A stretch of 64,000 nt of DNA from NCBI RefSeq assembly GCF_900156055.1, contig NZ_FTMQ01000002.1, positions 558,001 to 622,000 on the forward strand. Direction: 5' to 3'. This DNA comes from Rhizobium sp. RU33A (GTDB lineage: Bacteria; Pseudomonadota; Alphaproteobacteria; Rhizobiales; Rhizobiaceae). The notes under the pieces are model-generated. The model was not told the origin of the DNA, ran no database searches, and saw only the letters and a program-made list of their open reading frames with translations. Shown piece by piece: positions 53,983 to 62,600 of this stretch; positions within the stretch are counted from its first letter, which is position 1; each line of letters begins with the position of its first letter. A program made the translations under genes and the position numbers.

Positions 53983-55008
53983 TCAGAGAAAGGCGAGGCT
54001 GAGCTCGGTCTTGCCATATCCGAATTGGTATTGGATCGTGCCCAGATGGCGAAGCGCCAGGGTGTCGCCGGCATCGAGCCAGACCAGGGCGACCGTGCTC
54101 GAGGTCCCGGCGCCACCGACATGGGTTGCGATATCGGCGGCGCCGTTGCGGCTGACATGGACCGTGTGGTTACCGGCGCTGACGGCAGAGACGCTGAGCG
54201 ACAGCAGATAGTAACCCGATACGGCGACCACGAGTGGCCGACCTTGGCCAGATGCAAGCGGCGCGCCCAGGGTCATGTCGCCACCGAAGAGGTGCAGATC
54301 GTCAAAGCCGGTAAAGCTGCCGGCCGTCGGTGTGAGTGTTGTCGTGGTGAGGGCGGCGCGGGCCAGCGGCCGCTGGTCGTGGCGCACATAGCCTTCCGGG
54401 GTGACGCTCACGGCCTGGCGCCAGCCGGTCGTGTCGCCATTGACCTTCAGCGAGAAGCGATCCTCTCCGGCAAGGCCCATCTCTGCGCGACCCTGCCAGT
54501 TGGACTGGAAGACCAGGCTTGCCGTATCCGGGGTTCCCGCCTTGTTGATCGCCAGCCGGTGGCTGTCGCCGGCGTGATTGAACAGGGCCGCTGGCGAGGA
54601 GAGGGAGAGCCTGTTGTGGCCATCTGCATCGGCGGCGATCCCCAGACGTTCAAAGCGCGCTTCCTCCGCCAGCGGGGGCACGAGCCAGTCCGTGCCGTCG
54701 AAAATCTTCAACCTTTGCTCGTCGAGGAAAACGGCGGTCCAGCCGGCCCTTGGGGTCATGAAGACCCAGGCGCCATCCTGAAGCAGGGCGAGTTGCCCGG
54801 CATGTCCCGTCCACAGGCCGGCGTCCGGTGCCGTGATCCAATGGATCTCCCCTTCGGCTGGATCGGCAGGTGGGCTCGTCGCATTGCCGGCGACTACCAG
54901 TTGTACCAGCGCGTCGAGCCGCTGGAGTGCTTCATTGTGGGTCACGTGCTTCTGGGCCTGCGCCGGCAGGATGAAGGGCAGGGCGAGATTGGGGGTCGTG
55001 TCTGGCAT
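53983..55008 (-). CDS. DUF2793 protein, spike/tail-fibre-like
   Basis: A 341-residue DUF2793 protein. The N-terminal segment (LALPFILPAQAQKHVTHNEALQRLDALVQLVV) is its hallmark; after a repetitive middle, residues about 260-341 resemble a C1q/TNF-type jelly roll (GYYLLSLSVSAVSAGNHTVHVSRNG). Members occur next to gene-transfer-agent head-spike genes and prophages. No other tail or GTA gene is seen here, so it is solitary. Secretion route and role are unknown. Confidence 0.78.
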   Translation of the reverse strand: MPDTTPNLALPFILPAQAQKHVTHNEALQRLDALVQLVVAGNATSPPADPAEGEIHWITAPDAGLWTGHAGQLALLQDGAWVFMTPRAGWTAVFLDEQRLKIFDGTDWLVPPLAEEARFERLGIAADADGHNRLSLSSPAALFNHAGDSHRLAINKAGTPDTASLVFQSNWQGRAEMGLAGEDRFSLKVNGDTTGWRQAVSVTPEGYVRHDQRPLARAALTTTTLTPTAGSFTGFDDLHLFGGDMTLGAPLASGQGRPLVVAVSGYYLLSLSVSAVSAGNHTVHVSRNGAADIATHVGGAGTSSTVALVWLDAGDTLALRHLGTIQYQFGYGKTELSLAFL

Positions 55009-55131
55009 GGTTTCTCCTTCGCGTTCGGCTGCCGGGGCAGCGCGGGTTAAAGCGGAGAGTGTGAGCCAGGCGCAGAGGAGGGGGATGAAAAGCGCATCGC
55101 CCCGTTGAAAAGCCTTAAGAATTTTCGAAAC

Positions 55132-55956
55132 TCATCCCCGCTCGGAGGGGCGTCCGGTGGCGAGAAAGGGTGGGTTTTCGAAGGTGCGCAGCCCGGGCAA
55201 GCGTTTGCCATAGATGAGCGGCGCGCCGTCTTCGGTCGCAACCATGCCGCCGGCTGCCCGAAGCACGGCATCGCCAGCAGCCGTGTCCCATTCCATGGTC
55301 GGGCTGAAGCGGGGGTAAAGGTCGGCGACGCCCTCGGCCACCAGGCAGAACTTGAGCGAGGAGCCGACGGTCTTGCGCTCCAGGATCTCTGCCTTGCGGA
55401 TATAGGCGTCGGTCGCATCGCAATTGTGAGAGCGCGAAACCAGGGCTGACGGGGAAGTCCCCTTCAAGCGCGCAGCAATCGGCATGCGGGCCACGACCCT
55501 GTCGTTTTCATCAAGCTTCACCTTCTCCGCCTTGCCGGCGCCGCCGAGATAAAGCGTGTTGAGTGCTGGCGCATGGACGACGCCGAGGACCGGTATGCCG
55601 GCTTCGATCAGCGCGATGTTGACGGTAAAGTCGTCATGGCCACCGATGAACTCGCGGGTGCCATCGAGCGGATCAACCAGGATGAAACGCCCGCCACTGA
55701 CGTCGGGAATACGCCCTGCGGCGACCTCTTCCTCGGCAACCACGGGGACTTCGGGCAAAGCGTGGGCAAGTGCCTCGAGGATCAGGCGTTCGGCGGCCTC
55801 GTCCGCCTCGGTGACTGGCGACTTGTCGCCCTTCAGGCGCACCTCTGCACCCGCCTTGTAGATGTCGAGAATGACGCGGCCAGCGGCAATCGCGCTCGTC
55901 TCGAACAGCTTCAGAATGTCCTGCCTGTCACGCACCTGAACCGGGCTCCCGATCAC
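55132..55956 (-). CDS. cysQ: 3'(2'),5'-bisphosphate nucleotidase CysQ
   Basis: The 274-residue IMPase-family enzyme hydrolyses PAP, formed when PAPS is used in sulfate assimilation. DKSPVTEADEAAE, VAEEEVA, the VDPLDGTREF metal loop and WDTAAGDAVLRAAGG form the lithium-sensitive active site. A GTG at 55956 with GGAGAGG upstream is used as start. It diverges from the sarcosine oxidase operon. Its function here is by family. Confidence 0.9.
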   Translation of the reverse strand: MIGSPVQVRDRQDILKLFETSAIAAGRVILDIYKAGAEVRLKGDKSPVTEADEAAERLILEALAHALPEVPVVAEEEVAAGRIPDVSGGRFILVDPLDGTREFIGGHDDFTVNIALIEAGIPVLGVVHAPALNTLYLGGAGKAEKVKLDENDRVVARMPIAARLKGTSPSALVSRSHNCDATDAYIRKAEILERKTVGSSLKFCLVAEGVADLYPRFSPTMEWDTAAGDAVLRAAGGMVATEDGAPLIYGKRLPGLRTFENPPFLATGRPSERG

Positions 55957-56154
55957 ATCCTCTCCGGTTTATCCCCGTCTCCCACGCTTTGGAAGTGCTC
56001 GATGTCGCAAGCTCTTGCCGGGGTGTGATGTTTCTGTGCTGCACTGCGATCAAACCTGTGTTCCATGTCTCAAACAGCATAGATTTTGTCCTGATCGCGC
56101 TTGCTCTTTGTGACGCCTATGCGAATGTGACGCGACATTTGCAGAGGTTGTTCG

Positions 56155-57408
56155 ATGCGTTATTCCGCCCTTTCGATCTTCCGCCAGGCGCTTTCCGGCA
56201 ACCGGAACTGGGCGCCGATGTGGCGCGAGCCGCAGCCGAAACCGCATTACGACGTCATCATCGTCGGCGGTGGCGGGCACGGTCTGTCCACCGCCTATTA
56301 CCTCGCCAAGGAATTCGGCATCACCAATGTCGCGGTCATCGAGAAGGGTTATCTCGGCGGCGGCAATGTCGGGCGAAACACCACGATCATCCGCTCCAAC
56401 TACATGCTGGAGGGCAACGAGCCCTTCTACGAACTGTCGATGAAGCTGTGGGAAGGCCTCGAGCAGGACTTCAACTATAATGCCATGGTCTCGCAGCGCG
56501 GCATCGTCAATCTTTTCCATACCGACGGCCAGCGCGATGCCTATGCGCGGCGCGGCAATGCGATGATGATGCATGGTGTGGCCGCCGAACTGCTCGACCG
56601 CGAGCAGGTGCGCCAGATGATGCCTTATCTCAACTTCGACCATGCCCGTTTCCCGATCCTCGGGGGTCTCTTGCAGAAGCGCGGCGGCACGGCTCGCCAT
56701 GACGCCGTTGCCTGGGGCTATGGGCGCGGTGCGGACGAGCGCGGCGTCGATCTCATCCAGCATTGCGAAGTGACCGGCATCCGGCGCGACGAGCTCGGCC
56801 AGGTGACCGGTGTCGAGACGAGCAAGGGTTTCATCGGCTGCAACAAGCTGGCGCTGGCGACTGCCGGCCACACCTCCGTCACCGGCAAAATGGCGGGGCT
56901 CGATCTGCCGATCGAGACGCATGTGCTGCAGGCCTTCGTCTCGGAAGGGATCAAGCCCGTGATCGACAACGTCATCACCTATGGCGCCGGACACTTCTAT
57001 ATCTCGCAGTCCGACAAGGGCGGCTTGGTCTTCGGGGCCGACATCGATTACTATTCATCCTATGCCCAGCGCGGCAATCTCGCGACCGTCGAGCATACGA
57101 TCGAGGAAGGCGTGTCGCTGATCCCGGGTCTCTCCCGGGTCCGGGTGCTGCGGTCCTGGGGTGGCGCCATGGACATGTCGATGGATGGCTCGCCGATCAT
57201 CGACCGCACGCCGATCGACAATCTCTACCTGAATTGCGGCTGGTGTTACGGCGGCTTCAAGGCGACGCCGGCCTCCGGCTTCTGCTTTGCCCATCTGATC
57301 GCGAAGAACGAGGCCCATCCCGTGGCTCGCCTCTTGCGCCTTGATCGCTTCGAACGCGGCTTTGCCGTCGACGAAGGCGGCAAGGGCCCCCAACCGAACC
57401 TGCATTGA
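56155..57408 (+). CDS. soxB: Sarcosine oxidase beta subunit
   Basis: The 417-residue FAD subunit of heterotetrameric sarcosine oxidase has VIIVGGGGHGLSTAYYLA for FAD, the covalent-FMN histidine motif TARHDAVAWGYG, and GWCYGGFKATPASG at the end. With SoxD, SoxA and SoxG it oxidises sarcosine to glycine, making 5,10-methylene-THF and hydrogen peroxide. The ATG at 56155 is the first codon of the conserved N-terminus (MRYSALSIFRQAL). It leads a four-gene operon. Confidence 0.96.
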   Translation: MRYSALSIFRQALSGNRNWAPMWREPQPKPHYDVIIVGGGGHGLSTAYYLAKEFGITNVAVIEKGYLGGGNVGRNTTIIRSNYMLEGNEPFYELSMKLWEGLEQDFNYNAMVSQRGIVNLFHTDGQRDAYARRGNAMMMHGVAAELLDREQVRQMMPYLNFDHARFPILGGLLQKRGGTARHDAVAWGYGRGADERGVDLIQHCEVTGIRRDELGQVTGVETSKGFIGCNKLALATAGHTSVTGKMAGLDLPIETHVLQAFVSEGIKPVIDNVITYGAGHFYISQSDKGGLVFGADIDYYSSYAQRGNLATVEHTIEEGVSLIPGLSRVRVLRSWGGAMDMSMDGSPIIDRTPIDNLYLNCGWCYGGFKATPASGFCFAHLIAKNEAHPVARLLRLDRFERGFAVDEGGKGPQPNLH

Positions 57409-57417
57409 GACATCGCC

Positions 57418-57699
57418 ATGGCAAGCCTGATCACCTGTCCGCATTGCGGCGTCCGTCCCAAGGAAGAGTTCAGCATTCGCGGCGATGCGAGCCCGGTGCG
57501 CCCGGCGCCCACAGCGACTGACGACGCCTGGAACGCTTACGTCTTCCTCCGCGACAACCCGAAGGGCCGGATCATCGAGCACTGGCACCATTCGGCCGGC
57601 TGCCGTCGGTGGCTGGTGGTCGAGCGCGACAATGCTGGGAGTCACGAGGTCTACAGCGTCACCGATGCGAGCGCTTACGCAGAGGAGGTCGCGCGATGA
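57418..57699 (+). CDS. soxD: Sarcosine oxidase delta subunit
   Basis: The 93-residue zinc subunit has LITCPHCGVRPKEEF and HWHHSAGCRRW, which supply the Cys/His ligands. It bridges the alpha and beta subunits in the crystal structures of the family. Its stop overlaps the soxA start by four bases (ATGA), so they are translationally coupled. Confidence 0.94.
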   Translation: MASLITCPHCGVRPKEEFSIRGDASPVRPAPTATDDAWNAYVFLRDNPKGRIIEHWHHSAGCRRWLVVERDNAGSHEVYSVTDASAYAEEVAR

Positions 57700-60653
57700 C
57701 AGGCCACAGGCTTTCCTCCGGCGGGCTCGTCAATCGCGGCCGCACGCTCTCCTTCACCTTCGATGGTGAGACCTATACCGGCTATGAAGGCGACACGCTG
57801 GCCTCGGCCCTGATCGCCAACGACCAGCTGCTGATCGGTCGCTCCTTCAAGTATCACCGTCCGCGCGGCATCGTGACGGCAGGCTCGGCGGAACCGAACG
57901 CGCTGGTGACAATCGGCACCGACGGTCGCACAGAGCCGAATACGCGCGCCACCGTCGCCGAGCTCTATCAGGGGCTGGAAGCCAGCAGCCAGAACCGCTG
58001 GCCGTCGCTGAAATACGATATCGGTGCGGTCAACAGCCTCTTGTCGCCGTTCTTGTCCGCCGGCTTCTACTACAAGACCTTCATGTGGCCGAAAGCCTTC
58101 TGGGAAAAGCTCTACGAGCCGATCATCCGGAAAGCCGCCGGCCTCGGCAAGACGCCGTTCATCGCCGATCCCGATCGCTATGAAAAAGCCTGGGCGCATT
58201 GCGACCTTCTGGTGATCGGCGCCGGTCCGGCCGGCCTGATGGCGGCACGGGCGGCGGCGCGCGCTGGGCTTCGCGTCATCCTGGCGGATGAAGGCTTCCG
58301 ACTTGGCGGATCGCTGCTCAACGAGCGCGTCACCGTCGGCGGCGTGCCGGCGGCCGAGTACGCCGCCTCCGTCGTCGAGGAGCTGAAGAGCCTTTCGAAT
58401 GTCACGCTGATGCCGCGCACCACAGTGTTTGGCTGGTACGACGACAATGTCTTCGGCGCCGTCGAAAAAGTGCAGAAGCATGTGGCGCAGCCTTCGGGCG
58501 ATCTGCCGGTCGAGCGCGTCTGGCGCATCGTTGCCAAGCGAGCGATCCTGGCTTCGGGTGCCGAAGAGCGGCCGCTGGTGTTCGGCGGCAACGACAAGCC
58601 GGGTGTGATGACTTCGGGTGCCGTGCGCACCTATCTCAATCGTTATGGCGTGGCCGCCGGCCAGAACGTCGCGATCTTCACCAATGGCGGTGCGGGTTAT
58701 CGTACGGCGGCCGATCTTGTCGCTGCCGGTGTGGGTGTCGCTGCTGTTATCGACGGGCGAACAAAGTCTTCCGATGTTGCGCCTGATGGCGTGCGGGTAG
58801 TCAGAGGCGGCTCGGTCATCGATACGAGCGGTCGTCTTCGGATCAAGAGCCTGCTCGTCGAACGCGTCGGCCACCAGGAAGAGGTCGCCTGCGATGCGCT
58901 CGCCATGAGCGGCGGCTATAGCCCGATCGTGCATCTGGCCTGCCAACGCGGCGCCAAGCCTTATTGGTCCGACGAGTACCAGGCCTTCCTGGCGCCCGAT
59001 GTGGGGCAGGGGCTCCGCATTGCTGGCTCCGCTGCCGGTCATGCCTCGCTTGCCGCTGTTCTGCGTGACGGCGCCGACAAGGCGCATGAGGCGATCGGTG
59101 ATCTCGGTCGCCTCGTCGGCAATGTCGACCTGCCCGAGGTCGAGGGTGAATTCGATGCGAGCTTTGCGCCGCTCTGGTATGTACCGGGCGCCAAGTCCAA
59201 GGCCTTTGTCGACTTCCAGAACGACGTGCATGTGAAGGACTTGAGCCTTGCCCAGCGCGAGGCGATGGGCCATGTCGAGCATAGCAAGCGCTACACCACC
59301 GGCGGCATGGCGACCGATCAGGGCAAGCTCGGCAATGTCGCTACCATCGGCATCATGGCCGGCATGCGCGGCGTTTCGCCGGCCGAGATCGGCACCACGA
59401 CATTCCGTCCCTTCTACACGCCTGTCTCCTTCGGCGCGATGGCCGGCACCTCGCGGGGCGAACACTCGCGGCCCGTGCGCACCTCGCCGCTGCATGGCTG
59501 GGCGAAGAAAAACGGCGCCGTCTTCGTCGAATCCGGCCTCTGGTATCGCTCCTCCTGGTTCCCGCGCGATGGCGAGAAGACCTGGCGCGAGGCGGTCGAC
59601 CGGGAAGTCTTGAATGTCCGCGCCAATGCCGGCATCTGCGATGTCTCCACTCTCGGCAAGATCGAAATCTTCGGCAAAGATGCCGCGGAATTCTTGAACC
59701 GTATCTATTCCAACGCCTTCCTCAAGCTGCCGGTCGGCAAGGCGCGCTACGGGCTGATGCTGCGCGAAGACGGGATGATCTACGATGACGGCACGACCAG
59801 CCGTCTCGCGGACCAGCATTTCTTCATGACCACGACGACGGCCTATGCCGGCGAGGTGATGACGCATCTCGAATTCTGCTCCCAGGTTCTCTGGCCGGAT
59901 CTCGACGTGCGCTTCGTCTCCTCCAGCGACCAGTGGGCGCAGATGTCGGTCGCGGGTCCGAAGGCGCGGATCATCCTCGAGCAGATCATCGAAGACGACA
60001 TCTCCGACGAGGCCTTCCCGTTCCTCTCTGCCCGCGAAGTGCTGCTCAAGGGGGGCTTAAAGGCGCGGCTCTTCCGCATCTCGTTTTCCGGCGAACTCGC
60101 CTTCGAAGTGGCGGTGCCGGCGAATACAGGCGAGGCGGTCGCCGATGCGATCATGGCGGCCGGCAAGCCGCACGGCATCTGCGCTTGCGGCGTTGAGGCG
60201 CTCAACGTGCTTCGCATCGAAAAGGGCTTCATCACCCACAGCGAAATCGACGGGCGCACGACGCCCGACGATGTGGGCCTGGGCAAAATGTTCTCGACGC
60301 AGAAGGCGGATTTCATTGGCAAGCGGCTGTCGAGCCGCTTCGGCCTCACCGCTGCCGATCGTCCGCAGCTTGTCGGCCTGAAGCCTGTCGATCGCGACAA
60401 GAGCTTTGCTGCCGGCGCGCATCTCTTGAAGGAAAACGTCAAGCCATCGACGCTGAACGACCAGGGCTGGGTGTCCTCCGTCTGCCATTCGCCGACACTC
60501 GGGCACACGATCGGGCTTGCCTTCCTCAAATCCGGCCGGGAGCGGCTGGGCGAGAAGATCGTCGTCTGGGACGGCTTGCGCGGCTCGGAAGTCGTGGCCG
60601 AGGTCGTCAGCCCCGTCTTCTACGACCCCGACAACAAGAAACTGAACCTGTGA
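57696..60653 (+). CDS. soxA: Sarcosine oxidase alpha subunit
   Basis: The 985-residue subunit has an N-terminal 2Fe-2S-like ligand-binding fold (FTFDGETYTGYEGDTLASAL), an NAD-binding part LVIGAGPAGLMAARAAARAG near residue 172, and a C-terminal aminomethyltransferase (GcvT-like) region from about 590, which binds folate and transfers the methylene group. The start is set by the overlap with soxD; longer forms of the frame are rejected. Full length, intact. Confidence 0.96.
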   Translation: MTGHRLSSGGLVNRGRTLSFTFDGETYTGYEGDTLASALIANDQLLIGRSFKYHRPRGIVTAGSAEPNALVTIGTDGRTEPNTRATVAELYQGLEASSQNRWPSLKYDIGAVNSLLSPFLSAGFYYKTFMWPKAFWEKLYEPIIRKAAGLGKTPFIADPDRYEKAWAHCDLLVIGAGPAGLMAARAAARAGLRVILADEGFRLGGSLLNERVTVGGVPAAEYAASVVEELKSLSNVTLMPRTTVFGWYDDNVFGAVEKVQKHVAQPSGDLPVERVWRIVAKRAILASGAEERPLVFGGNDKPGVMTSGAVRTYLNRYGVAAGQNVAIFTNGGAGYRTAADLVAAGVGVAAVIDGRTKSSDVAPDGVRVVRGGSVIDTSGRLRIKSLLVERVGHQEEVACDALAMSGGYSPIVHLACQRGAKPYWSDEYQAFLAPDVGQGLRIAGSAAGHASLAAVLRDGADKAHEAIGDLGRLVGNVDLPEVEGEFDASFAPLWYVPGAKSKAFVDFQNDVHVKDLSLAQREAMGHVEHSKRYTTGGMATDQGKLGNVATIGIMAGMRGVSPAEIGTTTFRPFYTPVSFGAMAGTSRGEHSRPVRTSPLHGWAKKNGAVFVESGLWYRSSWFPRDGEKTWREAVDREVLNVRANAGICDVSTLGKIEIFGKDAAEFLNRIYSNAFLKLPVGKARYGLMLREDGMIYDDGTTSRLADQHFFMTTTTAYAGEVMTHLEFCSQVLWPDLDVRFVSSSDQWAQMSVAGPKARIILEQIIEDDISDEAFPFLSAREVLLKGGLKARLFRISFSGELAFEVAVPANTGEAVADAIMAAGKPHGICACGVEALNVLRIEKGFITHSEIDGRTTPDDVGLGKMFSTQKADFIGKRLSSRFGLTAADRPQLVGLKPVDRDKSFAAGAHLLKENVKPSTLNDQGWVSSVCHSPTLGHTIGLAFLKSGRERLGEKIVVWDGLRGSEVVAEVVSPVFYDPDNKKLNL

Positions 60654-60663
60654 GGATCCTGCC

Positions 60664-61215
60664 ATGCCGGTGACCTATGCCATCAGTCACGTGCTCGAGG
60701 ACCACATTTCCGGTTTCGAAGCGACGCCCAATCCGCATCATCTCGCGATCCTGCGAGCCGTCTCCGTCTTTTCGGTGCTCGCCCATCCGGGGCATGAGGT
60801 CGATATCGACGAGGCGCTGACCAATCTCGAAGACGTGGCAGTCCGTGTCTGCGGACCCGGCGAATGGCTCGTCGTCAGCGAGACGGTTGCTGCCGACACG
60901 ATCGCACGGCAGCTGGCAGATCTCGGGTCGAGCCGCGCGTCCTTCGTCGATCAGAGCGATAGTCGCGTGGTGCTGCGCATCCAGGGGCCAAAGGTCCGGG
61001 CGATCCTTGCCAAGTGCACGGCACTCGACCTGCATGCCGATCTCTTCGAAATCGGCCAGTCGACCAATTGTCAGATCTGCCATGTCGCCGCCAACCTCTC
61101 CCGGACAGGTCAGGACTCGTTCGAGATCATTGTCATGCGCAGCTTTGCGGGCTTCCTGTTCGACGAGATCCGCGAGATGGGGCGGGAATATGCACTGACG
61201 GCGGGTTTCGCCTGA
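60664..61215 (+). CDS. soxG: Sarcosine oxidase gamma subunit
   Basis: The 183-residue GcvT-like gamma subunit (VRVCGPGEWLVVSE, SRVVLRIQGPKVRAILAKCTALDL) completes the heterotetramer. It lies 10 bases after soxA. No glyA, purU or folD follows in the same unit, unlike many sox operons, so the methylene-THF must be used by genes elsewhere. Confidence 0.92.
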   Translation: MPVTYAISHVLEDHISGFEATPNPHHLAILRAVSVFSVLAHPGHEVDIDEALTNLEDVAVRVCGPGEWLVVSETVAADTIARQLADLGSSRASFVDQSDSRVVLRIQGPKVRAILAKCTALDLHADLFEIGQSTNCQICHVAANLSRTGQDSFEIIVMRSFAGFLFDEIREMGREYALTAGFA

Positions 61216-61388
61216 AGGCGTACGCAGCCTCGTCGCCACTGACGCCCGTAAATTTTACGGCATTTCTTCGTTTTGTGTTTGCTACGGCGATCCCTGGCCC
61301 CATTTGATAGGAGCTTCCTCGCCTTTGCGACGATGATCCGGATCCTTCTGGCATTTGTCGTGCATCAAAACGAAATCTGGTTCCATCG

Positions 61389-62504
61389 ATGTTTCATCTG
61401 ATACTGACTCTGCCCTGGCTGGTTGTCGCGACCCGCTTCATCCTGCCGCTGCAATGGCCCTGGCCGGCAAAACTGCTTCTTGCGCTCATCCTGCTCGCCG
61501 CTTCGCAGTATCATTTCTTCAGTCGCCTCTCGTCGGGCTCGGTCTTCGCGCCGGAGTTCGCCAGGGAACTGGTAATCGGCTTCAACCTGCTCTTCGGTGC
61601 CATGGTCTTCCTGGCGGTGATGCAATTGCTGGCGGATCTCGTTGGCCTCTTGATCTTTTTCGTCAAAGGCGGCTTTCCCGTGCTGCCGAACGGCCTGCGC
61701 TACGCCATGGGTGGCCTCGCCCTGGGGATGGCCGGTCTCGGCGTCGCCCAGGCGATCAGTGTGCCGCCGGTCAAGCGCATCGATGTTCAAATCCCGGGAC
61801 TGGCGCCCGAGTTCGATGGGTATCGGCTCATACAGCTCACGGACATGCATATCAGTCGCCTGTTTCCGGCCCGTTGGGCGGAAGCGGTCGTTGCACGGAC
61901 GAATGAACTGGACGCGGATCTCATCGTGATCACCGGCGACCTGATCGACGGGGGCGTCGAACTGAGGCGTGAGGATGTGCGCCCACTGGCCGAACTGCGC
62001 GCACGGGATGGCGTTCTGACCGTTCCGGGCAATCATGAGTATTTCTTCGATGTCGATCGCTGGATGGCGCATTTCGCCGGCCAGAACATGCAGATCCTGT
62101 CGAATTCGCATCGGGTGATCACCCGCGGCGAGGGGCAGCTGGTGGTTGCCGGTGTCACGGATCTGTCGGCGTCGCGCACCGGTGCCCCGGCGCCCGATGT
62201 CGCCGCGGCGATCCGCAATGCGCCCGCCGAAGTGCCGGTCATTCTGTTGGATCATCAACCGAAGATGGCGGACCGTGCGGCCGAACTCGGCGTCGTGCTG
62301 CAGTTGTCGGGTCACACTCATGGCGGCATGGTGCGTGGGCTCGATCGTCTCGTGGCCAATGCCAACAATGGTTATGTCTCGGGGTTCTACCAGATTGGCG
62401 GCATGCAGCTCTACGTCAACAACGGTACGGGCCTCTGGCCTGGTTTCGCGTTGCGCCTCGGCGTGCCGTCTGAACTGACCGAATTCACGCTCAGGCGCGG
62501 CTGA
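61389..62504 (+). CDS. Membrane-bound calcineurin-like metallophosphoesterase
   Basis: A 371-residue protein with about four N-terminal helices (residues 1-125) and a metal-binding phosphoesterase domain: LTDMHIS, VITGDLIDGG, VPGNHEY, and LSGHTHGG near the C-terminus. YkuE/YaeI-type family members may act on UDP-lipids or sugar-phosphates. No substrate clue in the neighbourhood. The ATG at 61389 begins the first helix. Confidence 0.87.
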   Translation: MFHLILTLPWLVVATRFILPLQWPWPAKLLLALILLAASQYHFFSRLSSGSVFAPEFARELVIGFNLLFGAMVFLAVMQLLADLVGLLIFFVKGGFPVLPNGLRYAMGGLALGMAGLGVAQAISVPPVKRIDVQIPGLAPEFDGYRLIQLTDMHISRLFPARWAEAVVARTNELDADLIVITGDLIDGGVELRREDVRPLAELRARDGVLTVPGNHEYFFDVDRWMAHFAGQNMQILSNSHRVITRGEGQLVVAGVTDLSASRTGAPAPDVAAAIRNAPAEVPVILLDHQPKMADRAAELGVVLQLSGHTHGGMVRGLDRLVANANNGYVSGFYQIGGMQLYVNNGTGLWPGFALRLGVPSELTEFTLRRG

Positions 62505-62523
62505 GCGGGCAGGGACACGAGAA

Positions 62524-62549
62524 CCGCCCGCGCCGGAGAGCGCGGGCGG
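62524..62549. terminator. Stem-loop between convergent genes
   Basis: CCGCCCGCGC...GCGCGGGCGG gives a strong hairpin between the metallophosphoesterase and the chemoreceptor ends. T-runs are weak on both sides, so it may be a bidirectional or Rho-aided terminator. Confidence 0.55.
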
Positions 62550-62600
62550 CTTGTAGTTACGACGGAGGCGTTCTCTGTTCGCAGGATTGGCGAGCAGGCG

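Noticed and set aside
57675..59867. 730-codon open frame on the minus strand across soxA
   Set aside because: It is the reverse shadow of the conserved soxA gene; GC-rich codon use leaves long antisense frames. No family motif or ribosome site.
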